From: Gloeopeniophorella convolvens
Taxonomy: Eukaryota; Basidiomycota; Agaricomycetes; Russulales
Assembly (NCBI GenBank): GCA_022496205.1
Contig: WTXD01000020.1
Coordinates: forward strand, 1 to 64,000
Length of the DNA: 64,000 nt
Reading direction: 5' to 3'
Under the pieces are notes generated by a model. That model made no database searches and was not told where the DNA came from. It saw nothing but the letters and a program-made list of their open reading frames with translations. Both the position numbers and the translations under genes were made by a program. This document shows positions 46,301 through 57,796 of this stretch, piece after piece; within the stretch, counting starts at the first letter, position 1; every line of letters starts with the position of its first letter.

Positions 46301-46432
46301 AAATGCATCAATTGCAAACGGGCCGGTCGGACCGGTGACATCACCGACCACCACGCTTGCTCACCCGAGTGCCCACTCCGAAAGAAATATAAGATCCCCG
46401 CCATCGACTCCATCGATGAGGATCATATATGA
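43308..46432 (+). pseudogene. LINE ORF1 protein, one frameshift
   Basis: Frame 43308-45665 (785 aa) is hydrophilic and rich in Gln, Asp and charged residues. The coding signal passes to the frame ending at 46432 near 45590, with the phase of one missing base. The C-terminal part holds zinc knuckles of the nucleic-acid chaperone type: CNRCWQFGHLAPTC, CCYICGGNHLSANH and a further Cys-rich stretch (CINCKRAGRTGD). Its TGA stop overlaps the ORF2 ATG. Confidence 0.8.
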
Positions 46433-48474
46433 CTGATACACCCTTACGTATCATGAGCGTCAACATGAGACGCCGCAACGCAGCCACTCACGCCCTCCTC
46501 CTCGACAACACTAACAACTTCGATCTTATTCTTATTCAGGAACCCTGGTACCAACGAGTAGGGCTCATGCGCTCGGACTCGGACCCCAATGGGGTCGAGG
46601 TACTTGGAACAGTGGCAGCCCCTGGCTGGGACATCCACTATCCCCTAACTGCTGCACGCGCGACTGTCAAAGTCGTCGCTTACTCACGTACTCGATCACG
46701 TTATAAGATCACGGCCCGACCGGACCGCGTCTCGCACCCGTGCGTGATCGCGCTGGATGTCCGGAAAGGCGACTTCCGCTGCGAAGTCATCAACGTCTAC
46801 CATGACGTCGAAAACCCGACGTCACTCCACTCTCTCACAACACTATCTATCCAACCACTCGTTCCCACCCTAGTCGCAGGCGACTTCAACCTCCACCACC
46901 CCATGTGGAGTCACCCAGGGTGAGATGAGTCAGACCGCGCGTCCAACCTACTGGACTGGGCGGAACTCAACTTCCTCAACCTCATCAACGAACCCGGTGT
47001 CACGACACGTTGGGGGGAAGGTGACCAAAGAGACTCCGTTATCGACCTCATGTGGGAGAACCTACAAGCACGCATTAACCGTACTTTCGTCAACCATAGC
47101 GTAGACCATGCCGCAAGCCTAGGCTCGGATCACTCGGCACTTCTCATCCACACGCAACCACTCGCGTCGCCAGAAGACTTCGAAGACGAACCCGGCCCCA
47201 CTGGCTACGTCTTCGACCTGGACTATGCCGACAAATGGGCCGAAAACTTCCCCATTCGGCCGGCTGACTCAGTCCCGCTCAACAACCAATGGCAACTAGA
47301 CGGCGAGGCAGAGAGCCTCACTTACGACATTGACACCGCACTCACGGCATCGATGAACAAGCGTAAACCGTCTAAGTTCGAATCCAAATGGTGGAACCCT
47401 GAGTGCCAAGCAGCTGTCAAGCTAGTCCGGGAGGCGCAAACAGACGAAGAACGCAAATCGCTCGCGAAAGAAATGAGGAAGAAAGTTAAGGTCGCCAAAC
47501 GAGAATGGGCCAACAAACTCCTCGGCTACGCTGACATAGACACACTATGGTCAGTAGCCAAGTGGCGCCATGGCCGCCGCCTCAAAAACGTCCCTTTCCT
47601 CAAAGGGGATGATGGCCGACTACTTGACTCATCTCCGCTCATTGCTGACGCGTTCCAGAGAAGATGCTTTAACGCCACCCCCCTGAAGTCCCGCTTCGGT
47701 TCCCAGATGACCCGCCCATCCACCCAACAAGGCCGCATCATCCTATCTGCGAACAAGAGATAGATGATTGCCTCAAAGACGCGTCACAACGGTCTGCCCC
47801 AGGCCTAAGTGGACACGCATACAATCTCATCAAACGAGTCTGGGCCCTCCACCCGGCCCGGATCACGCGACTTTTTGACGCGTGTCTCAGACTCGGCCAT
47901 CACCCCCGACCATGGAAGACCGCCATGGTCGTCATGATTCCCAAATCGAACCGGACTGACTACTCACAGGTCAAGAACTGGCGCCCGATCGCTCTACTAG
48001 AGTGCTTCGGCAAACTCCTCGAGAAAGTGATGACACGCGGAATCCTCCATGACATAGGCACCCACCGCATCGTCCCCACCAATCAGTTCGGAGGCAGGAA
48101 TGCCTCCAACTGTACGGACGCCGGTCTCACTATGGTACATGACATACAGGCGGCCACTGAACAAGGACTGGTCGCTGGCTGTCTCCTCTTCAACATCCAA
48201 GGCTTCTTCGACAACATCAACCACGACTGCGCCATCCAAATCATGCGCGATCTAGGTTTCTCCAACGAGACCTGCGAGTGGACCAGATCGTTCCTTGCAG
48301 ACCGCAAAGTCAGACTCCGCTTCAACGGGTACACGGGCAACCCGATAGACCTGGCGGTTGGGACGCCGCAAGGCTCCCCGCTTTCACCTGTTCTATCCAT
48401 CATCTACGCGTCCCCACTACTCCACATCAGGAGAAAGTGGGCGAATACTTCGCTTAGTATGTACATGGACGACG

Positions 48475-48479
48475 GTAAC
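48475..48479. repeat. Target-site duplication of solo LTR (GTAAC)
   Basis: GTAAC recurs at 49136-49140. Confidence 0.9.
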
Positions 48480-49135
48480 TGTCATGAACACTAAGGCCTC
48501 AAGGAGGTCGAACTGCTCAGAACACTAGAGCAAATCCAGCCCTACCAGTAAATACCCTACGCGTCGCTCACAATGCGACGCGTACCACTCACATTGCGAC
48601 TACAAGTCGAAATGCATCACGTGACCCTTCACCCCCATTCCTCGCCCTACTCCCTAATGGCCAATTAACCCTGGAATACCCCCAAGATCCCGGACTAGGG
48701 ATCTCTCAGAATGGCCATATTACTCGTCCCAAAGTAACCAGAACCTTGATCAAGGTGAAACACTTCATGCGTCCTCTTTGGGACTCTGATCATCAAGAAC
48801 TCCATGGGGCCTCAAGCCCCACTCTGCGATGGAATCTAAGAAGTGTATCAGAGAGGAGAGGTTATGGGGAATCCCCTCTGGAATCCCCATCAGTAATTAG
48901 ACCAGATTCGTCTGGGGGGTCTCCAGTAGTATATAAGACCCCCATGTATCGCCCAGTGGTCCTCAGACTGTCCATCTGTGGCACTCTCATCTGTACCTAG
49001 CACTGCAATAGCACTGTTAGTGTGTTCCCACTCTACTCCTGCACATCGCAGCTCATCTTCTGTCTTCCCCCTTGTGACGCTCTCCAAACCCCTCTGCTAT
49101 CCTCTCTGCGCGCACCCCGCGAGTGAGTCCTGACA
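48480..49135 (+). mobile_element. Solo LTR, 656 bp, inside LINE ORF2
   Basis: Begins TGTCA, ends TGACA, flanked by GTAAC on both sides, with no internal coding region: a solo LTR left by LTR-LTR recombination. Removing it with one GTAAC restores the reverse transcriptase frame exactly at the YMDDGN motif. A TATA-like TATATAAG lies at about 48930-48937. It shares no sequence with the 156-bp LTRs at 9.4-15.7 kb, so it is from another family. Confidence 0.93.
48930..48937 (+). promoter_or_regulatory. TATA-like box in solo LTR
   Basis: TATATAAG about 200 bp before the LTR end, placed as a U3/R promoter would be. Confidence 0.5.
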
Positions 49136-51248
49136 GTAACATATTCGCATGCGGCTCAGACTTCACCCGCGTCAAACTCCTACTACGAGACGCCTATGCT
49201 GACTGCCTTGACTGGCTTACGCGAGCCGGACTCCAAATCGAGGAGTCCAAAAGCGAACTCATCTTCTTTAGGAAACCCTGGAGCCGCACGACCTTACCTA
49301 AGGCGCTCAAAGTCTCGTCTCCGAAGAAAAATGCTGACATCATCATACGCGCGTCAACTTGCGTGAGATACCTCGGCATCTACTTCGACCCAACCCTCAA
49401 GTTCGACCAGCACGTGAAAATCATGTGCGCACGCGCCAAAAGCTCAATTAACGCGCTACGCATATTGGGCAACTCCATCCGCGGCCTAGACCTCGCCAAC
49501 TGGAGGCTGGCCATCAATGGCATCATTCTCCCTGTCCTAACATACGCTGCCCCGGTCTGGTACCGGGGCACAGGACAAAAAACCCTCATCCGCTCTCTTC
49601 AGACTGCCATGAACGATGGCATTCGACTCACTATGGGCGCGTTTCGCACGACGCCCACTGAACCCCTACAGATGCTGGCGGGCATCCTCCCCATGGACTT
49701 ACGCCTGGAGATGCTCGTCAGCAACATGGCTTTGCGTCTATCCAAGCTAGATGCGAAATCACAACTACTATCCCGACTCGGCAACGAATGGGGTATCTGG
49801 GAAGACGGCGAACCGCCGCTCCCCATCACCATCCCCCGCTCTCGACCCATTCAAACGACCCTCACCCGACTAGCTGCCAGAGTCGCGCAAGGAGGCGAAC
49901 ACCTCAACCTATATGCCGCGCCCCCATGGGCTCGCGGTAATAACTGGGGTAAATGTCTCATCATCGATACAAATACCTACCGTGGCGACGCACGCAAACC
50001 CTACATACTCCGGCTCAAAGCCGACTCCATTGATCGCTCATCGAACACACTCTTTATTTTCACAGATGGCTCCCATTTCGACCCGAACGGGGACTCAGTC
50101 ATGCACTCGGGTTATGGCGCGACCGTCTTCTTTCAAGGAGCGGAAACGGCCAATACGGCGCGGTCCCTTGGGACGTCCGCCACCATATTCGATGCGGAGA
50201 TGGCGGCCCTGGCTGCTGGGGCGACGATGGCCCAGACTGCTCTTACGTCACATCCTGACTGCCGGCGCGTCGTTTTTCTTTCAGACTCTTTTTCATCCCT
50301 CCACACGATCTACTCTGCGCGCCCTCATGTGGCCCAGAAATACTCCCAACATTCAAACAAACTATTGACAATATCCTCTCTCATTCTAGGGACCTGACGG
50401 TGGAAATCCGGTGGTGCCCGGGGCACGCAGGAATCCTCGGCAATGAGTGTGCTGACGAGCTCGCCAAGTCCGGCGTCTCCCTCCCCCTCCCCTCCTCCCG
50501 AATCAGAGAGAACCACACACTCTCTCCCACCAGCGAATGTCCAATAAGGAAGCTGCCGCGTTTGCTTGAAAACAACGCTGGCATGCATCTCCCCGGCGAT
50601 CGGACGCTTGGCGGGGCTTACCTAACCCACCTAACGGCAAACTCGCACCGGCTTACCAAGCCATGCATTCGGCAAAGATGGCCCGGCCCATCATATCCAC
50701 ATTCACCCGCCTCCTCACCGGCCACGCCTTCTGCGGCGCCTACACTGCCATGATGAAGCCGACAGAACGCACGTCATGCAACTGTCCGGACGCACCACTT
50801 CAGACCATCGAACACGTCCTCACTTCATGCCCACTCTACGCCAAACCCCGCCGATCCATCCTCCGTCCCATCGCCCACGACTACTCGCTGCACAAAATAT
50901 TCGGAACAAAGGAGGGGGGCGCCGCGCTGGCCAAGTTCATCGAGGCCACTCGCTGCCTGATGGTGCCCCGCACGCCCCCTCAGCCCCCGGAACCCCCCTG
51001 AAGGTCCCACGCGTGGTTGCGGCCTATATGTGGCCACCGCTTTGTCGCTGTGAAAGCAGCTCGGACCTCTAACGCCCTAGCGGCGGATCGGACTTTGATT
51101 ACTGATTACTACTTCTATTTGCGCCCGGCCCGATTACTCATACCTTGACTCAGACCCTGTGAAACTGTATTACGTATGTAGTGCGACCGCGTCTTGCGAT
51201 GGACTCGCTGTTGCGGAATATAAATGCTGACAAAAAAAAAAAAAAAAA

Positions 51249-51262
51249 ATCCTCCTCCGACC
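51249..51262. repeat. LINE target-site duplication, right
   Basis: ATCCTCCTCCGACC, equal to 43206-43219. Its first A may belong to the poly(A). Confidence 0.92.
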
Positions 51263-53351
51263 GAACGACGCACCGACCGTCGAGCAGAGTACCTCAACCG
51301 AGCCCCATCCAGTACAATACGCCGTAGATTTTTGGGACGAACACGCGCGATTTGACGATGTGTCCATGTCACTATTGAAGGCCATGGGGCTTCTCTTTGA
51401 CCCAACTAAGCCTCATTTCGCATTTTGGGCTCGTCTCCGCGAACGCCGCCACCAGGATCAGCCAGGAACCCCTTTGTACTTTGCCGCATTATGCGGTCTA
51501 CCTCCGATTGTAGAACGTATCCTTGCATCAGGTTCCCACAATGTCAACGCAAGGGGAGGGCAGCATAAGACTGCGTTACGCGCAGCAGTGGGGGTGGGGT
51601 CCCCCACCACTATAAAGTTACTCCTCGACTGCGGTGCCGACATCGATGCCCAGGGTGACCATTATGGGAGTGCTCTCTATGTGGCGACGGCGCACGGCAA
51701 GCTTGATATCACCCGGCTGCTGCTCGACTGCGGTGCCAATGTCAACGCCCAGGGTGGCTTTTACCAGAGCGCTCTCCACGCAGCGACGAAGAATGGCGAC
51801 CTCGATACGGTCCAGCTGCTACTCAACCGCGGTGCAGATGTCAATTCCCACACTGACCTTTACAGGAGTACTCTTCATGCGGCGACGGCGCACGGCAACC
51901 TCGATATCATCCAGCTACTGCTCGACCGCGGTGCCGACATCAATGCCCAGAGTGACCTTGACGGGAGTGCTCTCCAGAAGGCAGCGGGGGACGGCAAGCT
52001 CGACGTTGTCCAGCTACTGCTCAACCGCGGTGCCGATATCGATGCGTGTGCCAGCGGGGGTGGGTGTGCTCTCCGTAGGGCGGTGGCAGGAGGCAGGCCC
52101 GATATTGTGGAGCTGTTGCTCAACAGCGGTGCCGACGCCAATGCTCAGGGTGGCGTCTATGGGAGTGCTCTCCAGACAGCGGTGGAGCAAGATAAGCTCA
52201 ACTTCATCCAGCTGCTGCTTAACCACGGTGCCGACGTCAACTTTCCCCAGGGTGGCATTTATGGGAGTGCTCTCCATGCTGCGACGGCGCGCGGCAAGCT
52301 CGATACGATCCAGCTGCTGCTTGACTGCGGTGCCGATGTCAATGACCAGGGTGGCCCTTATGGGTGTCCCCTCCATGCGGTAGCGGCACACGGCAAGCTT
52401 GATATCGTCCAGCTGCTCCTCGACCGCGGTGCCGACGTCAATGGCCGAGGTGGCCTTTACGGGAGTGCTCTCCAGGCAGCAGCGGAGAACGGCAAGCTCG
52501 ATACGGTCCAGCTGCTACTCGATCGCGGTGCCAACATCGATGCACGGGTCGGCAGGTACCGGAGCGCTCTCCATGCGGCGGCGGCGCATGGCAAGTTCGA
52601 TATCGTGGAGCTGCTGCTCGACCGCGGTACCGACGTCAATGGCCAGGGTGGCCTTTACGGGAGTGCTCTCCAGGCAGCGGCAGAGAACGGCAAGCTCGAT
52701 ATCGTGGGGCTGCTGCTCGACCGTGGTGCCGACATCGATGCGCGGGTCGGCAGGTACGGGAGTGCACTCCATGCCGCGGCAGCGCACGGCGAGCTCGAAG
52801 TCGTCCAGCTGTTACTCGACCGTGGTGCCGACATCAATGTCCAAGGCCACAAGTACGGGAGCGTGCTCCATGCCGCGGCGACGGGCGGTGGGCTCAAAGT
52901 CGTGCAGCTCCTGCTCGACAATGGTGCCGATATCAATACCCAAGGTGGATTATACGGGAACGTGTTACAAGCAGCAGCATGCAACCCGCAAGATGAGACA
53001 GACGTTGTGCAATTCTTCCTTAACCGCGGCATCGACGTCAACACCCAAGGTGGCATGTATGGGACAGCTTTAATAGGAGCATCGCGCAAAGAAAATCCAG
53101 ACATTGTACAACTTCTCCTCGCGTACGGCGCAGACACAAGTATCAAGAGCGACAAGTACGGAACCGCCCTGGAGGCGGCGCGAATCCGCCACCCATTCCA
53201 GATGATGGACGATCAGAAGCGGACCACCGTTGTCGAATTGCTCTCCAGCGTCTCGTGGCAGGACGCAAATGTGGTGCTGCCCAACGGAGACACAGGATCA
53301 AGCACTCAATGGTCCCCAGGCGAGGTGAGATTCTCTTTCGTAGCGCCTTGA
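51263..53351 (+). pseudogene. NACHT-ankyrin NLR N2, 3' part: about 17-18 ankyrin repeats
   Basis: Continuation of exon 7 after the LINE, open to the TGA at 53351. It first matches the N1 linker (FWDEHARFDDVSMSLLKAMG), then carries about 17-18 ankyrin repeats of 33 aa. Many are nearly alike (SALQAAAENGKLD and SALHAAAAHGK occur several times). It ends in the same C-terminal block as N1 and N3. N1 has about 10 repeats and N3 about 6, so the array differs in length among otherwise equal paralogues. Separated from its start, it is not a gene by itself unless a cryptic promoter is used. Confidence 0.88.
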
Positions 53352-53862
53352 GCCAGTGCGCTGATCATCACAGGAGTATTTCGATGGAGATTCTGAGTAT
53401 ATGTTGCGCTGAGTACATATTATGGAAGCTTTCTGTTCGCGCTGGCAGCCTGATCGATTGCATACACATATGTATAACTGATAGCATGGCTGTAGCTACG
53501 TTTCAGTCGCTGAGGTGACCGCTGAGGTGGGGCGAGATCTTGTGAATGATCGTCTAGCATCGAGAATGTGTATATTCGGGCTTGTCTCTTTTTATTCCTG
53601 CACGCTCCCTGTTCGGGGTATGTATCGTGATACCATAGCCTAGGTCTCTGTGGTTGTAGTACAAAGGGACAACGCCTGCCAACTAGAAACGTCACGATAG
53701 ATGGGTGCAGGCGCCGCAGGACTGCCACGCGGCTACCGCGATCACATTGACGTTGGGCCTACCAAACGTGTGAGCTCGACCCGTCTCGCATGGCGCTACC
53801 CGCCACTTGCCTCTTCACCGCACCAGTGATGCCGCCCCGCATCTCTCTCCTCGCTCCAACAC
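53352..53862. other. N2 3' flank and unassigned DNA
   Basis: 53352-53500 matches the N3 3' flank at 63509-63720. 53520-53790 has no gene. 53790-53862 is the upstream part of the TM6 fragment. Confidence 0.5.
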
Positions 53863-54036
53863 ATGTCTGCTGCCCGCTTCAACCTCCGCCGCGCGCCGCG
53901 CGCTCTTCGCCGCACTCGTTCCGACTCCCCGCGGTCCGCGTCAGCTACTCCGCCGGCTTGTGCGTCTCCTTCCATTCCCCTCCCCCTTCTCTTTGGCTCT
54001 GATACAACTGTCCACCCAGTCCCGGCACCCCTGAGC
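53863..54036 (+). pseudogene. TM6: exon 1/intron 1 fragment of small membrane-protein gene
   Basis: ATGTCTGCTGCCCGC corresponds to the first codons of TM2. It is followed by an exon 1-like segment, the intron with its CACCCAG acceptor, and then a direct junction into Mug8-like sequence at about 54037. Confidence 0.6.
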
Positions 54037-55107
54037 ATGTCCAAGGGCAACGGCGCTGGCCTCGTCCCCATTCTTGCAGAGGACCCTCTTATCCCAGACG
54101 ACAGCTTCCTCCTCAGACCTCGACCGAGGTACGTGCCCTCGCTGCGCCCCTGTTCCCATTTTTTCCCGCGTCCCCGGTCGTTCCCGCCACGCTCCCTATG
54201 TTGTCATACCGAGCCTAGATGACCCGCAACGCGATTCTGTGGCCTCATGACCTGCAATGCGAAGCCGTTATACATCGCCCTGTGTGCCTGCCGCCTGCTG
54301 CCCAGGCGCACCCTCCCTCCCCGTCACCGTGCCTTACTGACCTTGTCCCCCAGGACCCCGCGAGTACGAGCACGACTGCAGCTACCTCTCCTACCAGCAC
54401 CGCGTCGTCTTTGGCCTCGATGAGGTCGCCCGCCTCGTCACTGTCCTCACCGACGAGCCCGTTACTCGCGGCCTCACCACCCCCTTCCTCTTCTCTCTCA
54501 CCGTCGACGTCAAATCATCTGGCGTCCGCCGCCTCTTTCAGGCCTTCCTCCGCACATGGATGCCCTTTGTCGCGCCGGATGCGGACCGCACATGGCGTGA
54601 GGAGGCCCGCTTTGCCGCGCCCCCTGAGCTCGCCACGTGTCTCCGCTGGGGCTCCGCCCGCGTCCGCTCCTCAGCTGGCAACGCCGTCCCCGGCCTCATT
54701 TTCTGGGACAGGTTCATCGGGTAGAGCGAGGCAGAAGTCGGTGAGCTCCGCATGCACTGAATATCCATCATTCGCAGCGCGCGCTGATCTATCCTCTTGG
54801 CTAGCCCACAATTACCCGGCGACGCATTTTGAGACGCTTGTGGCTCCGCTCCCGTCAACCATCATCAACGTGCTCTCGCTCCTCGCCCGGCTCCTCGCCC
54901 GCTCGCCCAGCTCGGGCCACACTCCGCCCACGCTTTTGCCGCTCTTTGGCCCCCTACTATTCGGCCTCGGCCCTGCCACCCTCGTGTTCTACCACACATG
55001 TGCACTACCTCCGGGCAACCAACGCGATGGAGCACATCCTCGCATTGATGCGCTGGCAGGACGCCCCTGGCAACAAGTCATCTGGTTCATTTGACGGTGG
55101 TCCTGGC
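54037..55107 (+). pseudogene. Truncated Mug8-family copy
   Basis: Matches Mug8 from the end of exon 1 (KGNGAGLVP...EDPLIPDDSF) through the conserved YLSYQHRVVFGLDEVARL, TTPFLFSLTVDVKSSGVRRL, APDADRTWREEARFA and NYPATHFETLVAPL, to about the RWQDAPGNKSSGSF region. It has an in-frame TAG at about 54723 and frame changes, lacks the first two thirds of exon 1, and ends at about 55107, where the Mug8 downstream repeat follows directly. The repeat therefore marks an internal deletion. Confidence 0.82.
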
Positions 55108-55790
55108 TTGTGGTACGAGTCTGCACACACACACATCGACATACCTCTACATACAGTAAGTACGTGCAAACGCTCCGCGCGCTATATTCGAAAGTCCTCC
55201 CATGCAATATGACCAAGCACAGCGCTTATCAGGACTCCCGGTGCCTCTGAGGGCACAGGCGCGCCAAGTTCGATCTGCGCCTTTGAATTTGCCCGGTGTT
55301 ACGGGGTGCTTTCCTCACCGGCAACTCCAGAGAAGTTATGACCCGGCTACCTATACTAAATGTTGTGCGTTATTGGTGGTATTTTCGGCGTACGCTCTCC
55401 GACGAACCCCGCTCATATAGTATAAACAGATGTCAATTATAATGAGCCTACGGTATTGAGAAGTGTTGTAAGTACGTAGGCAGAGATTATGAGAAATATA
55501 GCGCTAGAGCCTTGTGGGCGTCCCAATCGACGCCCCAGCGGAGAGCATGTCGGACGCGCTAGAGCAAAAAGTGTTCAAGAGGAAACGGCGTGATCCCGGC
55601 CCCGCGCTGCAAATCACGTGCCGCACAAACACACTGCGAATATGGTGACACGGCCCTCAGGACATAGCGTCGAATCCTGTACATTATCGAGAGCTAGGGC
55701 ACGATCAGCGAGCGCCGGAGCCAACCCGGATGCACGCCACGTAGCATCTAGTCAGCTCTCTTGTGCGCCGCGGCCCCCATGATACTGTAG
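55108..55790 (+). repeat. Mug8 downstream repeat, copy 4, and F-box 3' flank
   Basis: TGGTACGAGTCTGCACAC plus a short CA run (about 55123-55135), then the flank shared with 33100-33621 and 37880-38218. No gene. Confidence 0.7.
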
Positions 55791-57646
55791 CTATTCGTCC
55801 GTGTCGAATTGAAAGTCTTCGTTCGGGTCCCAGCGGTGTTTCGAGTCCCAGTGGGCTTTCAGGTCCCAGCGGACTCTCGGGACGAGCGCTTCCAGCGAAG
55901 CTGCTTCGTCAGGAGAAGCAACACAGCTACGGATGTAGAGCTCCTTGAACGGCGCGCCACAGCGCTCGCGGCGTTCGATCAGCTTGAGAATGATCTCGTA
56001 GAGGCACCCTGCGTCGCTGTAGCAACTCTCGAAATAGAATCCTTCGAGGAAAAGGCGAGTCAGCTTGGGGAAGAGCAGCGCTGGCGCAGGCTCGTCCAGG
56101 TCCTGCGGGGCGACGGGTGGCGTGGGATCTCGAGGCATCATCGACAGTAGAAGCGACTCGGCCCCATCTGACCCTCGGACGTACACCTTCGTAACACTGG
56201 TGCATCGGTCGAAGAACCGTGTCCAGCGTGCGGGCTCGATGTCTGAGATGGTAGGGACGGAGACATGGACTGATTTGAGCTCCACCATGTGGAGCGCCGC
56301 GCATGCCTCCTGCCATACGGCCTCGTGGCATTCCCGCACATTCGGCAAGTGAAACTCGAGGCTGACGAAGGTCTCGTAGAGGGGCAACGACAGGACAGCA
56401 GGCGTGACAAGCGAGTGGTGGCCCCACACGCCGATCTTCGTGTCCATATGATCTGTGTACACCTCGAGGCTGAGGGTCTTGATTGTGACAGGGCGCGTCC
56501 GATGGAAGCGCGACAGAACAAAGGGGGCAGCCGTTGGCCATGATGCCGCCTCGGCTTGATTTGTGGCAATAAAAAGTAGGGTCAGAGCCCGTAGGACAGG
56601 TGCGTGAAGGGACTGGAATATGCGTAGAACGCTCGAACCAGGCCCAGAGAGGTCCAACCGGCAGAGCAGTGGCATTTCGGTAACAGTTTCCGCCAGAGTG
56701 GGCTGTGATGACACCGGAGCTAGACAGTTGTTGAGGGTGAGCTGCTCCAAACAAGGGCTATTCGTGATTACGTCTAGAAGGTCATCCAGAGACCCCAATC
56801 GAGGGACTATCGGTGTGGTTCCCCAAGTCACGAAGAATATTTCGAGGTGGGTAAGAGTGCGTTTCGGAAAGTACGCCCAGGGGATGTGAATACTGTAGAG
56901 GCGCATCTTCCGTAACTTTGACGATTGTCGGTGGAATAGCCTGAACTGACTCGTCAAGGCAGACGGATCATATGACACCATAATAGGCCGACTTGCGCCA
57001 TTAGATGCCACCATGCAAAGGTCTTCCAATGTGGGTGCCTCCGTTTCGAGCAGATCTCGCAATGCACCGCCATCCTTCACGCCGTACAGGACCAATCTCG
57101 ATATCCGGGATGAATGGCATGTCAACGAATGAAGCAAGTCGGTATGAGGCGCATGCAGTTCTATATCTAGAGGTGCATTCTCGGAGCGAGCGAGCATCTC
57201 AGTGAGCCATTTCTGGTTGCACCGCGAAATATTGTCCCAAATTGCGCTCCACAGAGATGAATCGCCGAGGGCAACCTCGCGCCAGTGACGACACACATGC
57301 GTAACAGCGATTAGCAGGGGTAGATGTGGCATGTCCTTGTGGTAATCTCTATTGTCCCGGAGGAGATGGAAGATGCGCGCGAGGAGTTCGGTGGGGAGAA
57401 GGGAAATAGGGGCGAGCGCGTTGAGCTGCGCGTATAGCAAGCACATGCGTAGCCCACAGGACTTAATGTCTTCCAAGATGGTCGCCCGTAAGCTTCTTCG
57501 AAGCTCTGGGTCTCGGTTGCAAGGGGTTCTTGCCGCCAGACTGAGATAAAATTGCATCAGGCTGGCGAGCAGGAAGCAGGAGTGACAGTCACCCTTCACG
57601 GGCGATAGACTCACTTTTCGTCGACAGGCCCAGAAACTGTTTGCAT
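55791..57646 (-). CDS. F-box protein F6
   Basis: Two exons on minus: 57646-57615 (32 nt) and 57540-55791, with a GTGAGTC...CTCAG intron; 1782 nt, 593 aa. The F-box (NALAPISLLPTELLARIF ... VTHVCRHWREVALG ... SLWS) and LRR-like repeats are as in F3-F5. The longer C-terminus repeats a RWD.K motif three times (KAHWDSKHRWDPNED). A longer open frame reaching 57833 exists but reads through the conserved intron and spacer, so I prefer the two-exon start. Predicted SCF adaptor, divergent from TM7. Confidence 0.86.
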
Positions 57647-57767
57647 GGCCGACCTGGGATTGACCCGTAGCACGCGTTAAGTGGTGATCAAAAGAACAGG
57701 AATGGACAAAGCGCAAAAGATCGCCGCGCTCGTAGTCGGGACGGAGACTGGGCGGAGCGGCTGAGCA

Positions 57768-57796
57768 CCGCGCGGCAACGGCCGGACATTCAACAA
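57768..57796 (+). promoter_or_regulatory. Conserved intergenic motif, copy 7
   Basis: CGCGGCAACGGCCGGACATT between divergent F6 and TM7. Confidence 0.4.

Larger units (their letters stand above)
46429..51001 (+). pseudogene. LINE ORF2: endonuclease, RT and RNase H, broken
   Basis: APE-type endonuclease: LILIQEPWYQ and GDFNLHHPMWSHPG, then TGA at 46921, then SDHSALLI. Reverse transcriptase: NWRPIALLECFGKLLEKVM, LFNIQGFFDNINHD, VGTPQGSPLSP and MYMDDGN, cut here by a solo LTR and resuming at 49141 with IFACGSDF. RNase H: FIFTDGSHF, FDAEMAALAAG, CPGHAGILGNECADELAKSG. A C-terminal CCHC-like stretch (CNCPDAPLQTIEHVLTSCPLY) ends at 51001. The coding phase changes near 47680, 50350 and 50650, each like one missing base. 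Motif A has Asn where the catalytic Asp is expected. Confidence 0.86.
43220..51248 (+). mobile_element. APE-type LINE, about 8.0 kb, inserted in N2
   Basis: Non-LTR retrotransposon with ORF1 (zinc knuckles), ORF2 (endonuclease, reverse transcriptase, RNase H), a 3' poly(A) at 51232-51248 and a 14-bp target-site duplication. The clade is probably Tad1/I-like, judged by the APE endonuclease plus RNase H. The 88-bp leader before the first ATG suggests a near full-length copy. It is inactive: ORF1 has one and ORF2 has several single-base shifts, the endonuclease has a TGA, and a 656-bp solo LTR sits in the reverse transcriptase. Confidence 0.93.

Noticed and set aside
51458..53155. Multiple overlapping frames in the ankyrin region (for example 51634-52383, 52399-53073)
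   Set aside because: Periodic repeats of 99 nt keep alternative frames open; only the ankyrin frame has family motifs.
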